Shown piece by piece: positions 37,802 through 47,137 of a DNA stretch of 64,000 nucleotides (the stretch's first letter is position 1; each line of letters opens with the position of its first letter). The stretch comes from Streptomyces spinoverrucosus. Lineage in GTDB: Bacteria > Actinomycetota > Actinomycetes > Streptomycetales > Streptomycetaceae. A program made the translations under genes and the position numbers. The DNA lies in NCBI RefSeq assembly GCF_015712165.1, contig NZ_JADPZX010000001.1, positions 1,488,001 to 1,552,000 of the forward strand, in the 5' to 3' direction. The notes beneath the pieces are model-generated. The model was given only the letters and a program-made list of their open reading frames with translations, ran no database searches and was not told the DNA's origin.

Positions 37802-39188
37802 CGTCCAGGTGCCAGCGCGGCCGGGCCTCGCCGTCACCGAGGCGGAGAACGGCTTTCCGGGGTAGCGCGGCGTCATGGAACGGTGATTCGTTGGAGTCCA
37901 TCTGGTAGCCCGCGGTGTTGAGGTAGACCAGGTGGTCACCGCGCCGGACGGGCCGCGGGAAGCCGATCTTCCGCCAGGTCACCAGGTCGCTTTCCAGGCA
38001 GGTCGAGCCCGCGACGCAAGCCGGGAACATCTCGTCGGCAGCAGCCTGGGCGGACACCAGCAGCGGGTCGGGGAGGTAGTCACTGTTGAACCACTGCTCG
38101 GAGAGGCTGAAACTGCTGCCGGCGACCGTGACGATGGCGTACCCCTCGGTGTCCCGCCGGTCGTCCACCTGCTGTACGCGGTACATGGTGAATCCGGCCT
38201 GGTCGAGCAGGGCCCGGCCGGGCTCTACGACGAACCGGATGCCTGTGCGTTTCGCCTTCGCCGACAGGCTCTCGTCCCCGTCGACCGGGTGCGCCATGAT
38301 CGCGCGCACTGCCTCGGCGGCCGTCTGCCCGCCGTACGGATAGAAGTCCTTGAAGTTCTTGGCCGCGTGGTACTGGGTCGGCTCGTTCTGCTCGACGAAC
38401 TCGTCCCAGAGTCGCGGCTCGACATAGCGGACCGGCAACCCGCCGCCGATGTCCACCAGTTCGGCGCAGAGCGAGCCGCGCCGCCTGGCGTCGAGGCAGT
38501 GCTCGATCATCTCGTTCGCCGCCGTCGCGCGTTCCGCGGTGGAGTAGCCGTTCAGATGGAAGGAGAAGCCGCGGAGGCTGATGTGATCGGCGAGTTCCGC
38601 GCACAGACCGACGGCGGCGTCACGCTCGGCGGCGGACAGCCCGAAGCGGCTTCCCGGTTGACCGGCCGTCCGGGACCTCAGCAGGACACTGGTCTGCCGT
38701 CGCGCGCGCCGCGCGGTTGCGGCGAGCCGGCGTAGCTCACTGATCGAGTCGACGGCGACCAGGCAGCCGTGCTGAACGGCGAGAGCGTGCAGGGTGTCGT
38801 CCTTCTCCGGGCCGGAGATGCCGATCCGGTGTCCGGGCACCCCGCCGGCCAGGGCCTTGACCAGTTCGGGGGTGCTGGCGGCGTCGATCCCGACGCCGAG
38901 GGCAGCGGCCGACGTGACGTAGCAGTCGGCCTTGTTCGCCTTCTTGGCGAACAGGATGTCGGCGGTGGCGCCCGCCTCGGCGAACGCCTGCCGTAGTCCG
39001 GTGACGTTCTCCTCGAAGATCTCGGGCAGCACGACGTGCAGCGGTGACCCCAGGCCGTCCAGAAGGTCGGCCAGCAGCGCGCGGTGATCCGCCAGAAGCG
39101 TGGCGACCGTGGGATGCCGAATAGCGGTGAGCGCGAAGGGCCGTACTCCGGCCATCGGAGGCGCCGACGCCTGCGGTGAGATAAGCAC
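37794..39188 (-). CDS. Type III PLP-dependent decarboxylase (LysA/ornithine decarboxylase fold)
   Basis: 464 residues. PLP Lys lies in ILFAKKANKADCY, the cofactor His in FSFHLNGYS, the phosphate site in VDIGGGLPV and FVVEPGRALLDQ, and the active-site Cys/Asp in AGSTCLESDLV, with the C-terminal Tyr in TAGYQMD. All catalytic elements are present. It decarboxylates an amino acid or amino-acid conjugate; removal of the diaminopropionate carboxylate would give an ethylenediamine core. GTG 39188 sits just after a -10, suggesting a leaderless transcript. First gene of the biosynthetic operon. Confidence 0.85.
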   Translation of the reverse strand: MLISPQASAPPMAGVRPFALTAIRHPTVATLLADHRALLADLLDGLGSPLHVVLPEIFEENVTGLRQAFAEAGATADILFAKKANKADCYVTSAAALGVGIDAASTPELVKALAGGVPGHRIGISGPEKDDTLHALAVQHGCLVAVDSISELRRLAATARRARRQTSVLLRSRTAGQPGSRFGLSAAERDAAVGLCAELADHISLRGFSFHLNGYSTAERATAANEMIEHCLDARRRGSLCAELVDIGGGLPVRYVEPRLWDEFVEQNEPTQYHAAKNFKDFYPYGGQTAAEAVRAIMAHPVDGDESLSAKAKRTGIRFVVEPGRALLDQAGFTMYRVQQVDDRRDTEGYAIVTVAGSSFSLSEQWFNSDYLPDPLLVSAQAAADEMFPACVAGSTCLESDLVTWRKIGFPRPVRRGDHLVYLNTAGYQMDSNESPFHDAALPRKAVLRLGDGEARPRWHLDGI

Positions 39189-39224
39189 ACCAGATTCTTA
39201 CACGAAAATGACACTCATTTTCAA
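39189..39224 (-). promoter_or_regulatory. Zur-type promoter of the metallophore operon
   Basis: Minus strand: -35 TTGAAA (39219-39224), 18-bp spacer, -10 TAAGAAT (39194-39200). The perfect inverted repeat GAAAATGA-CAC-TCATTTTC (39204-39222) fills the core. Minus-strand TGAAAATGAGTGTCA differs at two positions from the Zur box TGAAAATGATTTTCA as I remember it. Confidence 0.7.
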
Positions 39225-39281
39225 AACGCTTCGGGACGGGCCCCCTGCCCGCCCGGTGCGGACGGGCAGAGTTCCCATGGA

Positions 39282-39660
39282 TCAGGCGTCCGGTCCGGCG
39301 AATCCGTCGAGTTGCGAGGCGAGCAGCTCGACGTAGGCGCCGTCGAGGGCGAGAAGCTCCTCGTGGGTTCCGGTCTCGGCCACGCGTCCGCCGGAGACGA
39401 CGGCGATCCGGTCCGCGGTCAGGACGGTCGAGAGCCGGTGGGCGATGACCAAAGTGGTGCGGCCGTGCCGGGCCTCGTCATGACGAGGATCGGAGCGTCC
39501 TTCAACAGGGCCCGTGCGATCGCGATGCGTTGCCGTTGGCCGCCGGACATGAGCGCGCCGCGTTCACCGGCGACTGTGTCGTAGCCGTCCGCAGCGTCGT
39601 GATGCACTCGTGTGCCTGGCCGGCGCGCGCGGCGGCCTCGGCCTCTTGTCCGGTCGGGCG
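39282..39660 (-). pseudogene. ABC half-transporter C-terminal relic
   Basis: Pieces in shifting frames match the ATPase end of the ABC protein at 47.1 kb: [18 protein letters not shown], then [31 protein letters not shown], then a deletion that removes Walker B, then [15 protein letters not shown] and [14 protein letters not shown] with a stop at 39282. At least one frameshift and one deletion make it inactive. It indicates that an extra transporter copy once stood next to the biosynthetic operon. 39661-39845 contains no gene. Confidence 0.75.
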
Positions 39661-39845
39661 CGGCCGCGAGCGCATCCGGCGGGAGGAGCTGCGCGAGATC
39701 GGCCGGCGCCGATGGGCGGCGCGACGCGAGACGAAGTGTTCTTCGACCGGCCTGCCGCCGCCTGCTGATCCGTGAGAGCGTGGCGCCATCCGGCGTCCTG
39801 CTAGGCCACAACTCTCCGACACAGCAGGGGTGAACGGCCCGGCCG

Positions 39846-41648
39846 TCACGGCATCAGCGCGATCAGCACCCGCTCCTCGAGGTCCTGCCACACGACGTCG
39901 ACCTCGGCGAAGCCCGCCTCGCGGAGCGCGGCCTCGTGATAGTCGATGCCTGCGGAGGCCCACTTGCCCTTTCTGCCCTCCGGCCAGATCTGGCGTCGGG
40001 TGTCGACGGCCTCGCCCAAGGCGGGCACGGACTCGGCGTTCTTCCACCAGGTCTCCCAGTCCTCGGCGCCGCGGGCGAGCGCGGCGGACTGCCGGCGGGC
40101 GTTGACGGCGGCGCAGGCCCCCCTGATCCGCTTGTTCCGCGAGCCGGCTGGGAGGTAGTCGGCGTTGATCAGCACGCCACCGGGCTTCAGCAGGGTCGCG
40201 GCGGCGCGGTACACCGCGACCAGCTCCGGCGGGCCCAGCCAGTGCAGCGCGGTGCTGGACAGGACCGCGTCGAAGGTGCCTGGCCTGCCGTCCTCGTCGA
40301 GGGCGGTGACCCAGTCGGGGGTGCGCAGGTCGGTCCGGACCCAGCGCAGCCGGCCGCCGTGGTCCCCGCACGCGCCCTGCCCGATCGTCAGGAGCACCGG
40401 GTCGACGTCGACGGCGACGGCGCGTGCCTCGGGATACCGGCGCAGCAGCCGGTCGCTGATCGCGCCGGGGCCGCAGGCGAGGTCGAGCACGGTGGGGGCG
40501 GGTCCTGGGGCGAGTTCGCCGAGGAAGTCGAACATGACGTCGAAGCGGCGCTCGCGTTGTTCGATGTAGAGGTCCTGCTGCCGGTCCCAGCGGGTGAGCA
40601 GGTCGGTCCAGGTGCCGGTGTGTTCGGCGGTGTCGGTCATGGATTTCTCCGGGTTGCCGTGCTGATCGGACGAGGGGCGGCCTGAGCCGGGCAAGTGACA
40701 GGCCACGTAGTGGCCGGCGTGGGCGGCCGGGCGGGGCTGCGGGGCCGCCAGCGGGATCAGGGGCGGTCTGGACTCGCAGGCCGCGACACGCTCCGGGCAC
40801 CGGGCGCGGAAGCCGCACCCGTCCTGGGCGGCCGGCGAGGGCAGCGGTCGGATCGCCGACTCCTCGACCGGTCGCGGGCGATGCTGGGAGTTCAGCGCTG
40901 GTGCCGCGGCGAGCAGTTTTTTGGTGTACGGGTGCAGCGGTGCCACGGCGAACGTCGCACTGGCGGCCTGTTCCACGACGCGCCCGCCGTACATGACCGC
41001 GATGCGGTCCGCCAGCCGCTGAACGACGGCCAGGTCGTGGGCGATGAACAGGCACGCAAGACCGAGCCGGTCCCGCAGTTCGGACAGCAGGTTGAGCACC
41101 CCGGCCTGGATGGAGACGTCGAGCGCCGTGACCGGCTCGTCGCAGATCAGCACGTCCGGTTCCAGAGCGAGGGCGCGCGCGATGGCGACGCGCTGACGTT
41201 GTCCACCGGACAGTTCCCCCGGGCGTCGGTCAGCGAGTTCCGGCCCCAGCCCGACGGTGTGCAGGAGGTGTTCGACACGGGCCTTCTGCTCGGCCCGGCT
41301 GCCGGCCTTGTGAATCCGCAGCGGTTCGCGGATCGCCTCGTGGACGCTCAGGCGCGGGCTCAGCGAGAGCCCGGCGTCCTGGAAGACCATCTGACACCGG
41401 CGCCGCACGTCGCGCGCCGCCCGCCCCCGCGCCCGGTGCACGTCCGCCCCGGCGACCCGCACGGCACCGCGATCCGGTGTGAGCAGGCCGACCGCGGCCC
41501 GGGCCAGCGTCGACTTGCCGCAACCGGACTCCCCCACCAGGGCGAGGATCTCACCCCGATCGACCCGCAACGACACGTCCGTCAGCACCGGCCCGCCCCG
41601 TCCGCCTCGGCCGGGGTAGCCGACCGTCAATGCGTCGATCTCAAGCAC
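39846..41648 (-). CDS. OppF/DppF-type ATPase fused in frame to a SAM methyltransferase
   Basis: One uninterrupted 600-residue frame. Residues 1-330 form an oligopeptide/nickel ABC ATPase: [40 protein letters not shown] and the C-terminal CGFRARCPE cluster. The frame continues without a stop into a class I methyltransferase, [15 protein letters not shown] near residue 390. ATG 40640 (residue 337) has GGAG seven bases upstream, so a separate 264-residue methyltransferase could also be made. GTG 41648 overlaps the preceding stop by eight bases. Last gene of the operon. Confidence 0.8.
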   Translation of the reverse strand: MLEIDALTVGYPGRGGRGGPVLTDVSLRVDRGEILALVGESGCGKSTLARAAVGLLTPDRGAVRVAGADVHRARGRAARDVRRRCQMVFQDAGLSLSPRLSVHEAIREPLRIHKAGSRAEQKARVEHLLHTVGLGPELADRRPGELSGGQRQRVAIARALALEPDVLICDEPVTALDVSIQAGVLNLLSELRDRLGLACLFIAHDLAVVQRLADRIAVMYGGRVVEQAASATFAVAPLHPYTKKLLAAAPALNSQHRPRPVEESAIRPLPSPAAQDGCGFRARCPERVAACESRPPLIPLAAPQPRPAAHAGHYVACHLPGSGRPSSDQHGNPEKSMTDTAEHTGTWTDLLTRWDRQQDLYIEQRERRFDVMFDFLGELAPGPAPTVLDLACGPGAISDRLLRRYPEARAVAVDVDPVLLTIGQGACGDHGGRLRWVRTDLRTPDWVTALDEDGRPGTFDAVLSSTALHWLGPPELVAVYRAAATLLKPGGVLINADYLPAGSRNKRIRGACAAVNARRQSAALARGAEDWETWWKNAESVPALGEAVDTRRQIWPEGRKGKWASAGIDYHEAALREAGFAEVDVVWQDLEERVLIALMP

Positions 41649-43647
41649 GGGCGCCTCCGCGGGGCCGGGGTTGGACGGCCACCTCGGCCGAAGGGTGGCG
41701 CACACAGCGAGACCAATGGGTCTCACCCACCAGGTCCAGTTCGGGCACCTCGGCGGCGCAGCGGGGTTGGACGAGACGGCAACGCGGCCCGAAGGAGCAC
41801 CCCGCGACGTCGTCCGGTCCGGCGCCGGGCGCGCCGGGCAAGGTCACGAAGGGAGTTCCGGGCGCGACGGCAAGGTCGGGCACGGCGGCGAGCAGGCCCT
41901 GGGTGTAGGGGTGGTCCGGCCGGGTGAGCACCCGGTGGGCCGGCCCGTGCTCGATGATCCGGCCGGCGTAGGCGACGGTGACGGAGTCGGCGATCTCGGC
42001 GACGACGCCGAGGTCGTGCGTCACCAGCAGGATGGCGGCCCCGGTCCGGTCGCGGTAGCGCCGCAGCAGGCCGAGGATGTCCGCCTGCACGGTGACGTCC
42101 AGGGCGGATGTGGGTTCGTCGGCGATGAGCAGGCGCGGTTCGCCGGCCACCGCGATGGCGAGTTGGACCCGCTGGCGCATACCTCCGGAGAGTTGGTGCG
42201 GATAGCGCGGCGCGGCATCGGGCAGCCCGACGGCGTCCAACAGAGAGGCGCGCCGGAGCCGGACCTCGGCCCGGTCCGTCGCGAAACCGGACAACCGGAT
42301 GGCCTGATCGAGCGATGCGCCGACGGTCCGCAGCGGGTTCAAGGCGGCCAGGCTGTCCTGGAAGACGACACCGATCTCCCGCCCGTAGAGCTGTCGCAGG
42401 GCCGTCTCCGGCGCCCCGATCAGGTCGAGGGTGTCGGCTGGGGTCCGCAGCAGGGCCGAGCCGCTCACCTGCGCCGATGGACCGAGCAGGCCCAGCGGCC
42501 CCAGCGCCGAGCTCGACTTGCCGCTGCCGCTCTCCCCCACCAGCGCCAGGATCTCCCCGGCCGCCAGGCGAAGGCTGACGTCGGCCACGACCCGCCGGTC
42601 GCCGTAGGAGACGTTCAGGGCCTGGACTTCGAAGACCGCGTTCTCCTGTGCGGATTTCGCGCTCTCCTCTGCGGACTCCGCGTGGTCCGAGACGGGCCCG
42701 GCCGGGACGGGGGCGTTCACGGAGGGGCCGGCCGGAACGGGAGCGTTCGCGGATGAGCCGGCCGACTTCGGGCGGCGGCGCGGAACCCGACGGCCGACGA
42801 AGAACGCCGAGGGGCGTGCCCGGTCGCCGGTCGTGAGGTTCTCTCCCAGCAGGTTCGCCGCCAGCACGACCGCGGTGATGGCGATCCCGGGCGGATAGGC
42901 CAGCCACCATGCGGAGTCCAGGAAGGGCCGTGCCTCGACGAGCATCGCCCCCCATTCCGCGTCGGGTGGTGGGACGCCGAGCCCGAGGAAGCTCAGCGAC
43001 GCCACGGCCAGCACGATGACCCCGAGGTCGGTGCTGCCGTAGACAAGGCAGGGGCCGATGGTGGCCGGGAGCAGGTGCCGCCCGACGATCCGGCGGCGGG
43101 GCGCACCGAGCACACGCAGCGCGTCCAGGTGCACCCCGCTGCGAGCGCTGCGGACCTGGGCGCGAGCGATCCGCGCGTAGGGTGCCCATCCGGTGAGGGC
43201 GAGGGCGAGCACGATGTTCTCCGTGCCCGGGCCCCGGACACCGATGACGGCCAGCGCGACCAGCAGAGCGGGGGCGGCCATCGTGACGTCGACCAGCCCG
43301 ACCAGCATCCGGTCGAAGGCGCGGCCCACGTAACCGGCGGTGACACCGAGGACCACGCCGAGGGCGATCGAGAGCAGCAGCACGGCAGCCGTGACCGTCA
43401 GGGAGATCCGGGCCGCCTGGAGAAGCCGCGACAACTGGTCGCGACCGAGCTGGTCGGTGCCGAGCAGGTGTTCTCCCCCGGGGGCCTGCAGCGTGGCGGC
43501 CAGGTCGTTGGCGGTGGGGTCGCACGGCGTCAGCCAGGGCGCGCTCAGGCCGAGCAGGACGAAGCCGACCAGAGGTACGGCCGCGGCCATCGTGCGCCGG
43601 CGGCGACGGGACTGGGCCGTGCGGGCCCCACGCTGACGTCTGGTCAC
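41641..43647 (-). CDS. DppC-DppD-type fusion: ABC permease plus ATPase
   Basis: 668 residues. The N-terminal 280 or so are a DppC/NikC-type permease ([51 protein letters not shown]). A Pro/Ala linker with the repeated unit NAPVPAGP joins it to an ATPase ([39 protein letters not shown], and [14 protein letters not shown]). Such permease-ATPase fusions are known in actinobacteria. It is coupled to the DppB-type gene (ATGA or GTGA-type overlap, 43644-43647). Confidence 0.9.
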   Translation of the reverse strand: MTRRQRGARTAQSRRRRRTMAAAVPLVGFVLLGLSAPWLTPCDPTANDLAATLQAPGGEHLLGTDQLGRDQLSRLLQAARISLTVTAAVLLLSIALGVVLGVTAGYVGRAFDRMLVGLVDVTMAAPALLVALAVIGVRGPGTENIVLALALTGWAPYARIARAQVRSARSGVHLDALRVLGAPRRRIVGRHLLPATIGPCLVYGSTDLGVIVLAVASLSFLGLGVPPPDAEWGAMLVEARPFLDSAWWLAYPPGIAITAVVLAANLLGENLTTGDRARPSAFFVGRRVPRRRPKSAGSSANAPVPAGPSVNAPVPAGPVSDHAESAEESAKSAQENAVFEVQALNVSYGDRRVVADVSLRLAAGEILALVGESGSGKSSSALGPLGLLGPSAQVSGSALLRTPADTLDLIGAPETALRQLYGREIGVVFQDSLAALNPLRTVGASLDQAIRLSGFATDRAEVRLRRASLLDAVGLPDAAPRYPHQLSGGMRQRVQLAIAVAGEPRLLIADEPTSALDVTVQADILGLLRRYRDRTGAAILLVTHDLGVVAEIADSVTVAYAGRIIEHGPAHRVLTRPDHPYTQGLLAAVPDLAVAPGTPFVTLPGAPGAGPDDVAGCSFGPRCRLVQPRCAAEVPELDLVGETHWSRCVRHPSAEVAVQPRPRGGARA

Positions 43648-44642
43648 CGCACGCTCCGGACTCGCGGGTCGACAAGGCCGTGCAGCGCGTCGGCGGCCGC
43701 GTTGGCGGCCACGATGGCGAACCCGAAGTAGGCGACGCCTCCTTGCAGGGCGGGCAGGTCCCGCGCGGCGACGGCCTGGGCGAAGTAGTCTCCGACCCCG
43801 GGCCAGCCGAAGATCTGCTCGACGATGACGGTGCCGACGAGCAGCCCCGCGACGGTGAACCCGGCCACGGTCAGGACCGGCCCGGCCGCGTTCGGCAGCG
43901 CCTCACGCAGCAGGATCCGGCGCGGCGAGGCACCCCGCGCCACGGCGGCCTGGATGTGGGGTGCGGCCAGCGCGTCGGCCACGGTGACCGCGACGACCCG
44001 GCTGAGCACCCCCGCCAGTGGAAGAGCGAGGACGACCATGGGCAGGAGCCACGTGCTCGGTCCGGCCATGCCGCCGGTGGGTACCAGGCCGAGCGTCAAC
44101 GCGAGGTAGAGCACCAGCAGGTAGCCGAGCCAGAAGGGCGGGACCGCGGAGGCGGTGAGACCGACCGTACGCAGCACCCCCCGTACGAACCGCCCGCGGG
44201 CGCGTACCGATGCGAGGCCGAGGGCCAGCCCGAGGGCCACACCGAGGCCACCGCCGAGCGAGGCCAGCCCGAGGGTGACCGGCACGCGGCCGGCCAGCTC
44301 GGCGGTCACCGGCTGCCCGGTCCGGTACGACTCGCCGAGATCTCCGGTGAGCGCGTTGCCGAGGAACCGGAGGTACTGCTCGGCCACGGGGCCGTCCAGG
44401 CCGAGTTCGGCGCGTACCGCCTCGATGTCCGCGGCGGTGGCGGCATCCCCGATCCGGTCCACGGCCACGGCCCGGGCCGGGTCGCCGGGGGCGAGCTGGG
44501 CAAGGGCGAACGTCATCCCCGACAGGGCGAGCAGGACCACGACGAGACCTGCCGCGCGGCGCAGCAGGAACCCCGCCACCGTGGCGCCGGTCCGGGGCGC
44601 GCGTACCGCACGCCCCGGACCGGTCGATGCGGACACACTCAC
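43644..44642 (-). CDS. DppB/NikB-type ABC permease
   Basis: 332 residues with six membrane segments: FLLRRAAGLVVVLLALSGMT, the periplasmic loop DLGESYRTGQPVTAELAGRV, the EAA-like loop VARGASPRRILLREALPNAA and EQIFGWPGVGDYFAQAVAAR. It pairs with the DppC domain of the next gene. Overlap with the binding-protein stop couples translation. Substrate could be a peptide, a nickel or zinc chelate, or an opine-type metallophore. Confidence 0.92.
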   Translation of the reverse strand: MSVSASTGPGRAVRAPRTGATVAGFLLRRAAGLVVVLLALSGMTFALAQLAPGDPARAVAVDRIGDAATAADIEAVRAELGLDGPVAEQYLRFLGNALTGDLGESYRTGQPVTAELAGRVPVTLGLASLGGGLGVALGLALGLASVRARGRFVRGVLRTVGLTASAVPPFWLGYLLVLYLALTLGLVPTGGMAGPSTWLLPMVVLALPLAGVLSRVVAVTVADALAAPHIQAAVARGASPRRILLREALPNAAGPVLTVAGFTVAGLLVGTVIVEQIFGWPGVGDYFAQAVAARDLPALQGGVAYFGFAIVAANAAADALHGLVDPRVRSVR

Positions 44643-46228
44643 CTCAGGCCGACGCCGTTGAGCTCGAGGTCGTACTCGGTGGTCGGGATGGCGAACCCGG
44701 TCACGGTGTCACGCACGGCCCACAGTCGCGTGCGGTAGGCGATCGGCACGTAGCCGGCGTCGGCGTACAGCGCGTCGTAGAGGGCCTGGTACTTGGCCTT
44801 GCGGTCCTTCGGGTCGCGGGCGAACAGCGCGGCGTCGACCAGCCGGTCGTAGGCGCCGGTCGCGAACACCGGTGACTCGGCGCCCTCGGCGAGGAAGGCG
44901 ACCGCCGTGCTTGACGGGTCGTACGGGGCGCCGTACGTCTCGAAGAACGCGATGTCCCACTTGCCGGCCGCCTTGTCCTCGTAGTACGCCGTGTCGTCGA
45001 CGAAGACGATGTCGGTACCGACCCCGACCTCCTTCAATGCCCCGGCCACCGCTTCGGCGCTGCCGCGGGCGTCCTGCATGCCGTTGGCGTTGGCGGACAC
45101 CAGGAACCGCAGGCGCAGCGGCTTGCCGTCCTTGCTGCGGGTGTCGCCGGAGCGGGTGTAGCCGGCGGCGTCGAGCGCCTTCTCGGCGGCGGCCTTGTCG
45201 AAGGTGAAGGTCTGGTCGGCGCCGGAGTCGGGGACGGCGGGCGGGAAGAAGCGCGACGCCGGCTCGCCGTAGCCGAGGTAGAGCGCCTCGATGAGGGCCT
45301 TGCGGTCGAGCGCCTTGGCCACCGCCTCACGGACGGCCTTGTCCCCGGCCGGGCCCTTCGGGTTGAAGCCGAGCATGACCGTGACGTCGGGCTCGCCGGT
45401 GAGAAGCCGTGCTCCGCCGCCGCCCTTGCTGAGCGACTTCGCCTCGACCGGGGTGATCGGGGCCAGATAGGCGCCGCCGATGACATCCAGCTCACCGTTG
45501 CGCAACGCGGCCAGGCGCGACTGGGAGTCCGGGACGACCTTGAACTCCAGACGGTCCAACAGCGGTTTCCGCCCCCAGTACGCGTCGTTTCGCTGCAGGA
45601 CCGCACCGGTCGCGGAGTTGGAGACGAACTTCCACGGCCCGGTGCCCACCGGCGCGGAGAACTTCCCGTCGGCGCCGACCGAGGCAGGGCTGAGGAAACG
45701 CACCGGCCGGGCGATCGACAGTTCCTGCAACAGGGGGTCGTACGGCTCGGACAGCTTCAGCTTGACGATGTCCGGGTCGATCACCTCGACACCGGTGATC
45801 ACCTTGGAGGCACGGAAGAAGGCGAAGTCCTTCTTGCCGACCCAGCGGTCGAAGTTCCACTTGACCGCCTTGGCGTCGAACGAGGTCCCGTCGTGGAAGG
45901 TCACGCCGTCGCGCAGGTCGAACTCGACGGACTTGCCGTCCGGAGCCACGGTCCAGGACTCGGCCAGTTCGGGTCGCAGCTTCCCGTTGGGTCCATAGCC
46001 GACGAGCGCGTCGAAAACGCCGTCGAGGACGAGGAAGTTGGCGCTGAACGTGTGCGGGTCCAGTGCCCCGGACTCGGAGGCCAGGCCGATGCGCAGAGTC
46101 CCTCCCGCCTTGGGCGTACCCGCCTTCGGCTCGGCGGACTGGCAGGCGGTGAGGGTGAGCACGGCGGCGGCGAGAACGGCCGTCAGCGACCGGAACCGGC
46201 CGGCCCGGGGGTGGCGGGAAGGGCTCAC
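44639..46228 (-). CDS. DppA/NikA-type substrate-binding lipoprotein
   Basis: 529 residues. Signal peptide with lipobox LTAC (Cys29). SBP_bac_5 features include GGTLRIGLASESGALDPHTF, ELAESWTVAPDGKSVEFDLR, DGVTFHDGTSFDAKAVKWNF and FFETYGAPYDPSST near the C-terminus. This family binds peptides, nickel-histidine or staphylopine-like chelates. GTG 46228 has GGAG upstream and begins 61 bases after the methyltransferase. It is the external receptor of the Opp-type importer. Confidence 0.92.
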   Translation of the reverse strand: MSPSRHPRAGRFRSLTAVLAAAVLTLTACQSAEPKAGTPKAGGTLRIGLASESGALDPHTFSANFLVLDGVFDALVGYGPNGKLRPELAESWTVAPDGKSVEFDLRDGVTFHDGTSFDAKAVKWNFDRWVGKKDFAFFRASKVITGVEVIDPDIVKLKLSEPYDPLLQELSIARPVRFLSPASVGADGKFSAPVGTGPWKFVSNSATGAVLQRNDAYWGRKPLLDRLEFKVVPDSQSRLAALRNGELDVIGGAYLAPITPVEAKSLSKGGGGARLLTGEPDVTVMLGFNPKGPAGDKAVREAVAKALDRKALIEALYLGYGEPASRFFPPAVPDSGADQTFTFDKAAAEKALDAAGYTRSGDTRSKDGKPLRLRFLVSANANGMQDARGSAEAVAGALKEVGVGTDIVFVDDTAYYEDKAAGKWDIAFFETYGAPYDPSSTAVAFLAEGAESPVFATGAYDRLVDAALFARDPKDRKAKYQALYDALYADAGYVPIAYRTRLWAVRDTVTGFAIPTTEYDLELNGVGLR

Positions 46229-46289
46229 GTGGGTTCTCCAGTCGTGCGGGCGTCGGCGGGCGTACTTCCGGCAAGGCGTCGCGCATTCC

Positions 46290-47027
46290 TCACGGCGCCC
46301 GCCGCGCGGTGATGAGGAACTGCATCCGGGGGTCCACCTGGTGGCCCACCGCTGGATCGCGGGACAGCTCCAGCTCCGCGGCCTGGATCTCCGGCAGGTC
46401 ACGGATCCGCACGTCGACGAAGCCCGCGTCTCGGACCGCCGCGGCGAAGTCCTGCGGATCCGCTGACTCCGCGAGCGTCAGCGCATGCACCACATGGGGC
46501 TGGTAGGCGGAGTGGAACACGGCTTCGTCCGGCCTGTCCCGGGACGTATCGATCCCGTTCGCGAACCACAGCCCGTCGACGACGGCGAGATGCCCACCGG
46601 GCCGCAGCAGCTCGTGCCAGTTCCGCAGCGCCTGCACCGGTTCGCGCAGCGTCCACAGCAGGTACCGCGCGGTGACGGCGTCGAACGAGGCGGCGGGCAA
46701 CGGCGGGCGCACGGCGTCCCCGACCCGGAAGATTGGCGGGTCGTCCAACTCCGCGGCCTTGGCTCGGGCGAGGTCCAACATCCCCTCGGCGAGGTCGACC
46801 CCGGTAACCCGGTGTCCCAGCTGCCACAGGTGGACCGCGACCTGGCCGGTGCCGGTGCCGACGTCGAGCACGTCGGCCGGTGCCTGGGGCAGCGCCGAGG
46901 CCCAGACCTGCTGCCAGTGCTGTGCGGCCTCACCCATGTGCAGCCGGCTCGTCGGGTGCGCGTCGTAGTCGGGGCCGTGGCCGCTCCAGTACGACGTGAT
47001 TGGTTCCTGCACGTCGGAATCGGTCAT
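46290..47027 (-). CDS. Class I SAM-dependent methyltransferase
   Basis: 245 residues. SAM-binding motif I is VLDVGTGTGQVAVHL, followed by GVDLAEGMLDLARAKA, the motif II region DAVTARYLLWTLREP and LLRPGGHLAVVDGLW. The target is unknown. ATG 47027 overlaps the stop of the 37-residue gene (ATGA). Together with the second methyltransferase fused to the ATPase at 39846, the operon carries two methyltransferases, which suggests that the transported molecule is methylated. Confidence 0.85.
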   Translation of the reverse strand: MTDSDVQEPITSYWSGHGPDYDAHPTSRLHMGEAAQHWQQVWASALPQAPADVLDVGTGTGQVAVHLWQLGHRVTGVDLAEGMLDLARAKAAELDDPPIFRVGDAVRPPLPAASFDAVTARYLLWTLREPVQALRNWHELLRPGGHLAVVDGLWFANGIDTSRDRPDEAVFHSAYQPHVVHALTLAESADPQDFAAAVRDAGFVDVRIRDLPEIQAAELELSRDPAVGHQVDPRMQFLITARRAP

Positions 47028-47137
47028 TCCGGCTGCTCCAGTTCCTCTTCCTCGGCGAGCTGCTCCAGGCCACCGACGGCCGGCAGCCCGTGCCTGCACG
47101 ACGGACTTCGCGCGGGACGGCTGGTGCCGGCGGTCAC
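47024..47137 (-). CDS. 37-residue small protein, coupled on both sides
   Basis: GTG 47137 overlaps the stop of the ABC gene (GTGA), with GAGGAG seven bases upstream, and its TGA overlaps the methyltransferase ATG (ATGA). It encodes MTAGTSRPARSPSCRHGLPA followed by VGGLEQLAEEEELEQPE: a basic Ser/Arg part with one Cys and one His, then an acidic tail. No known family. Possibilities are a RiPP-like precursor, a metal-binding peptide or a coupling spacer. Confidence 0.6.
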   Translation of the reverse strand: MTAGTSRPARSPSCRHGLPAVGGLEQLAEEEELEQPE

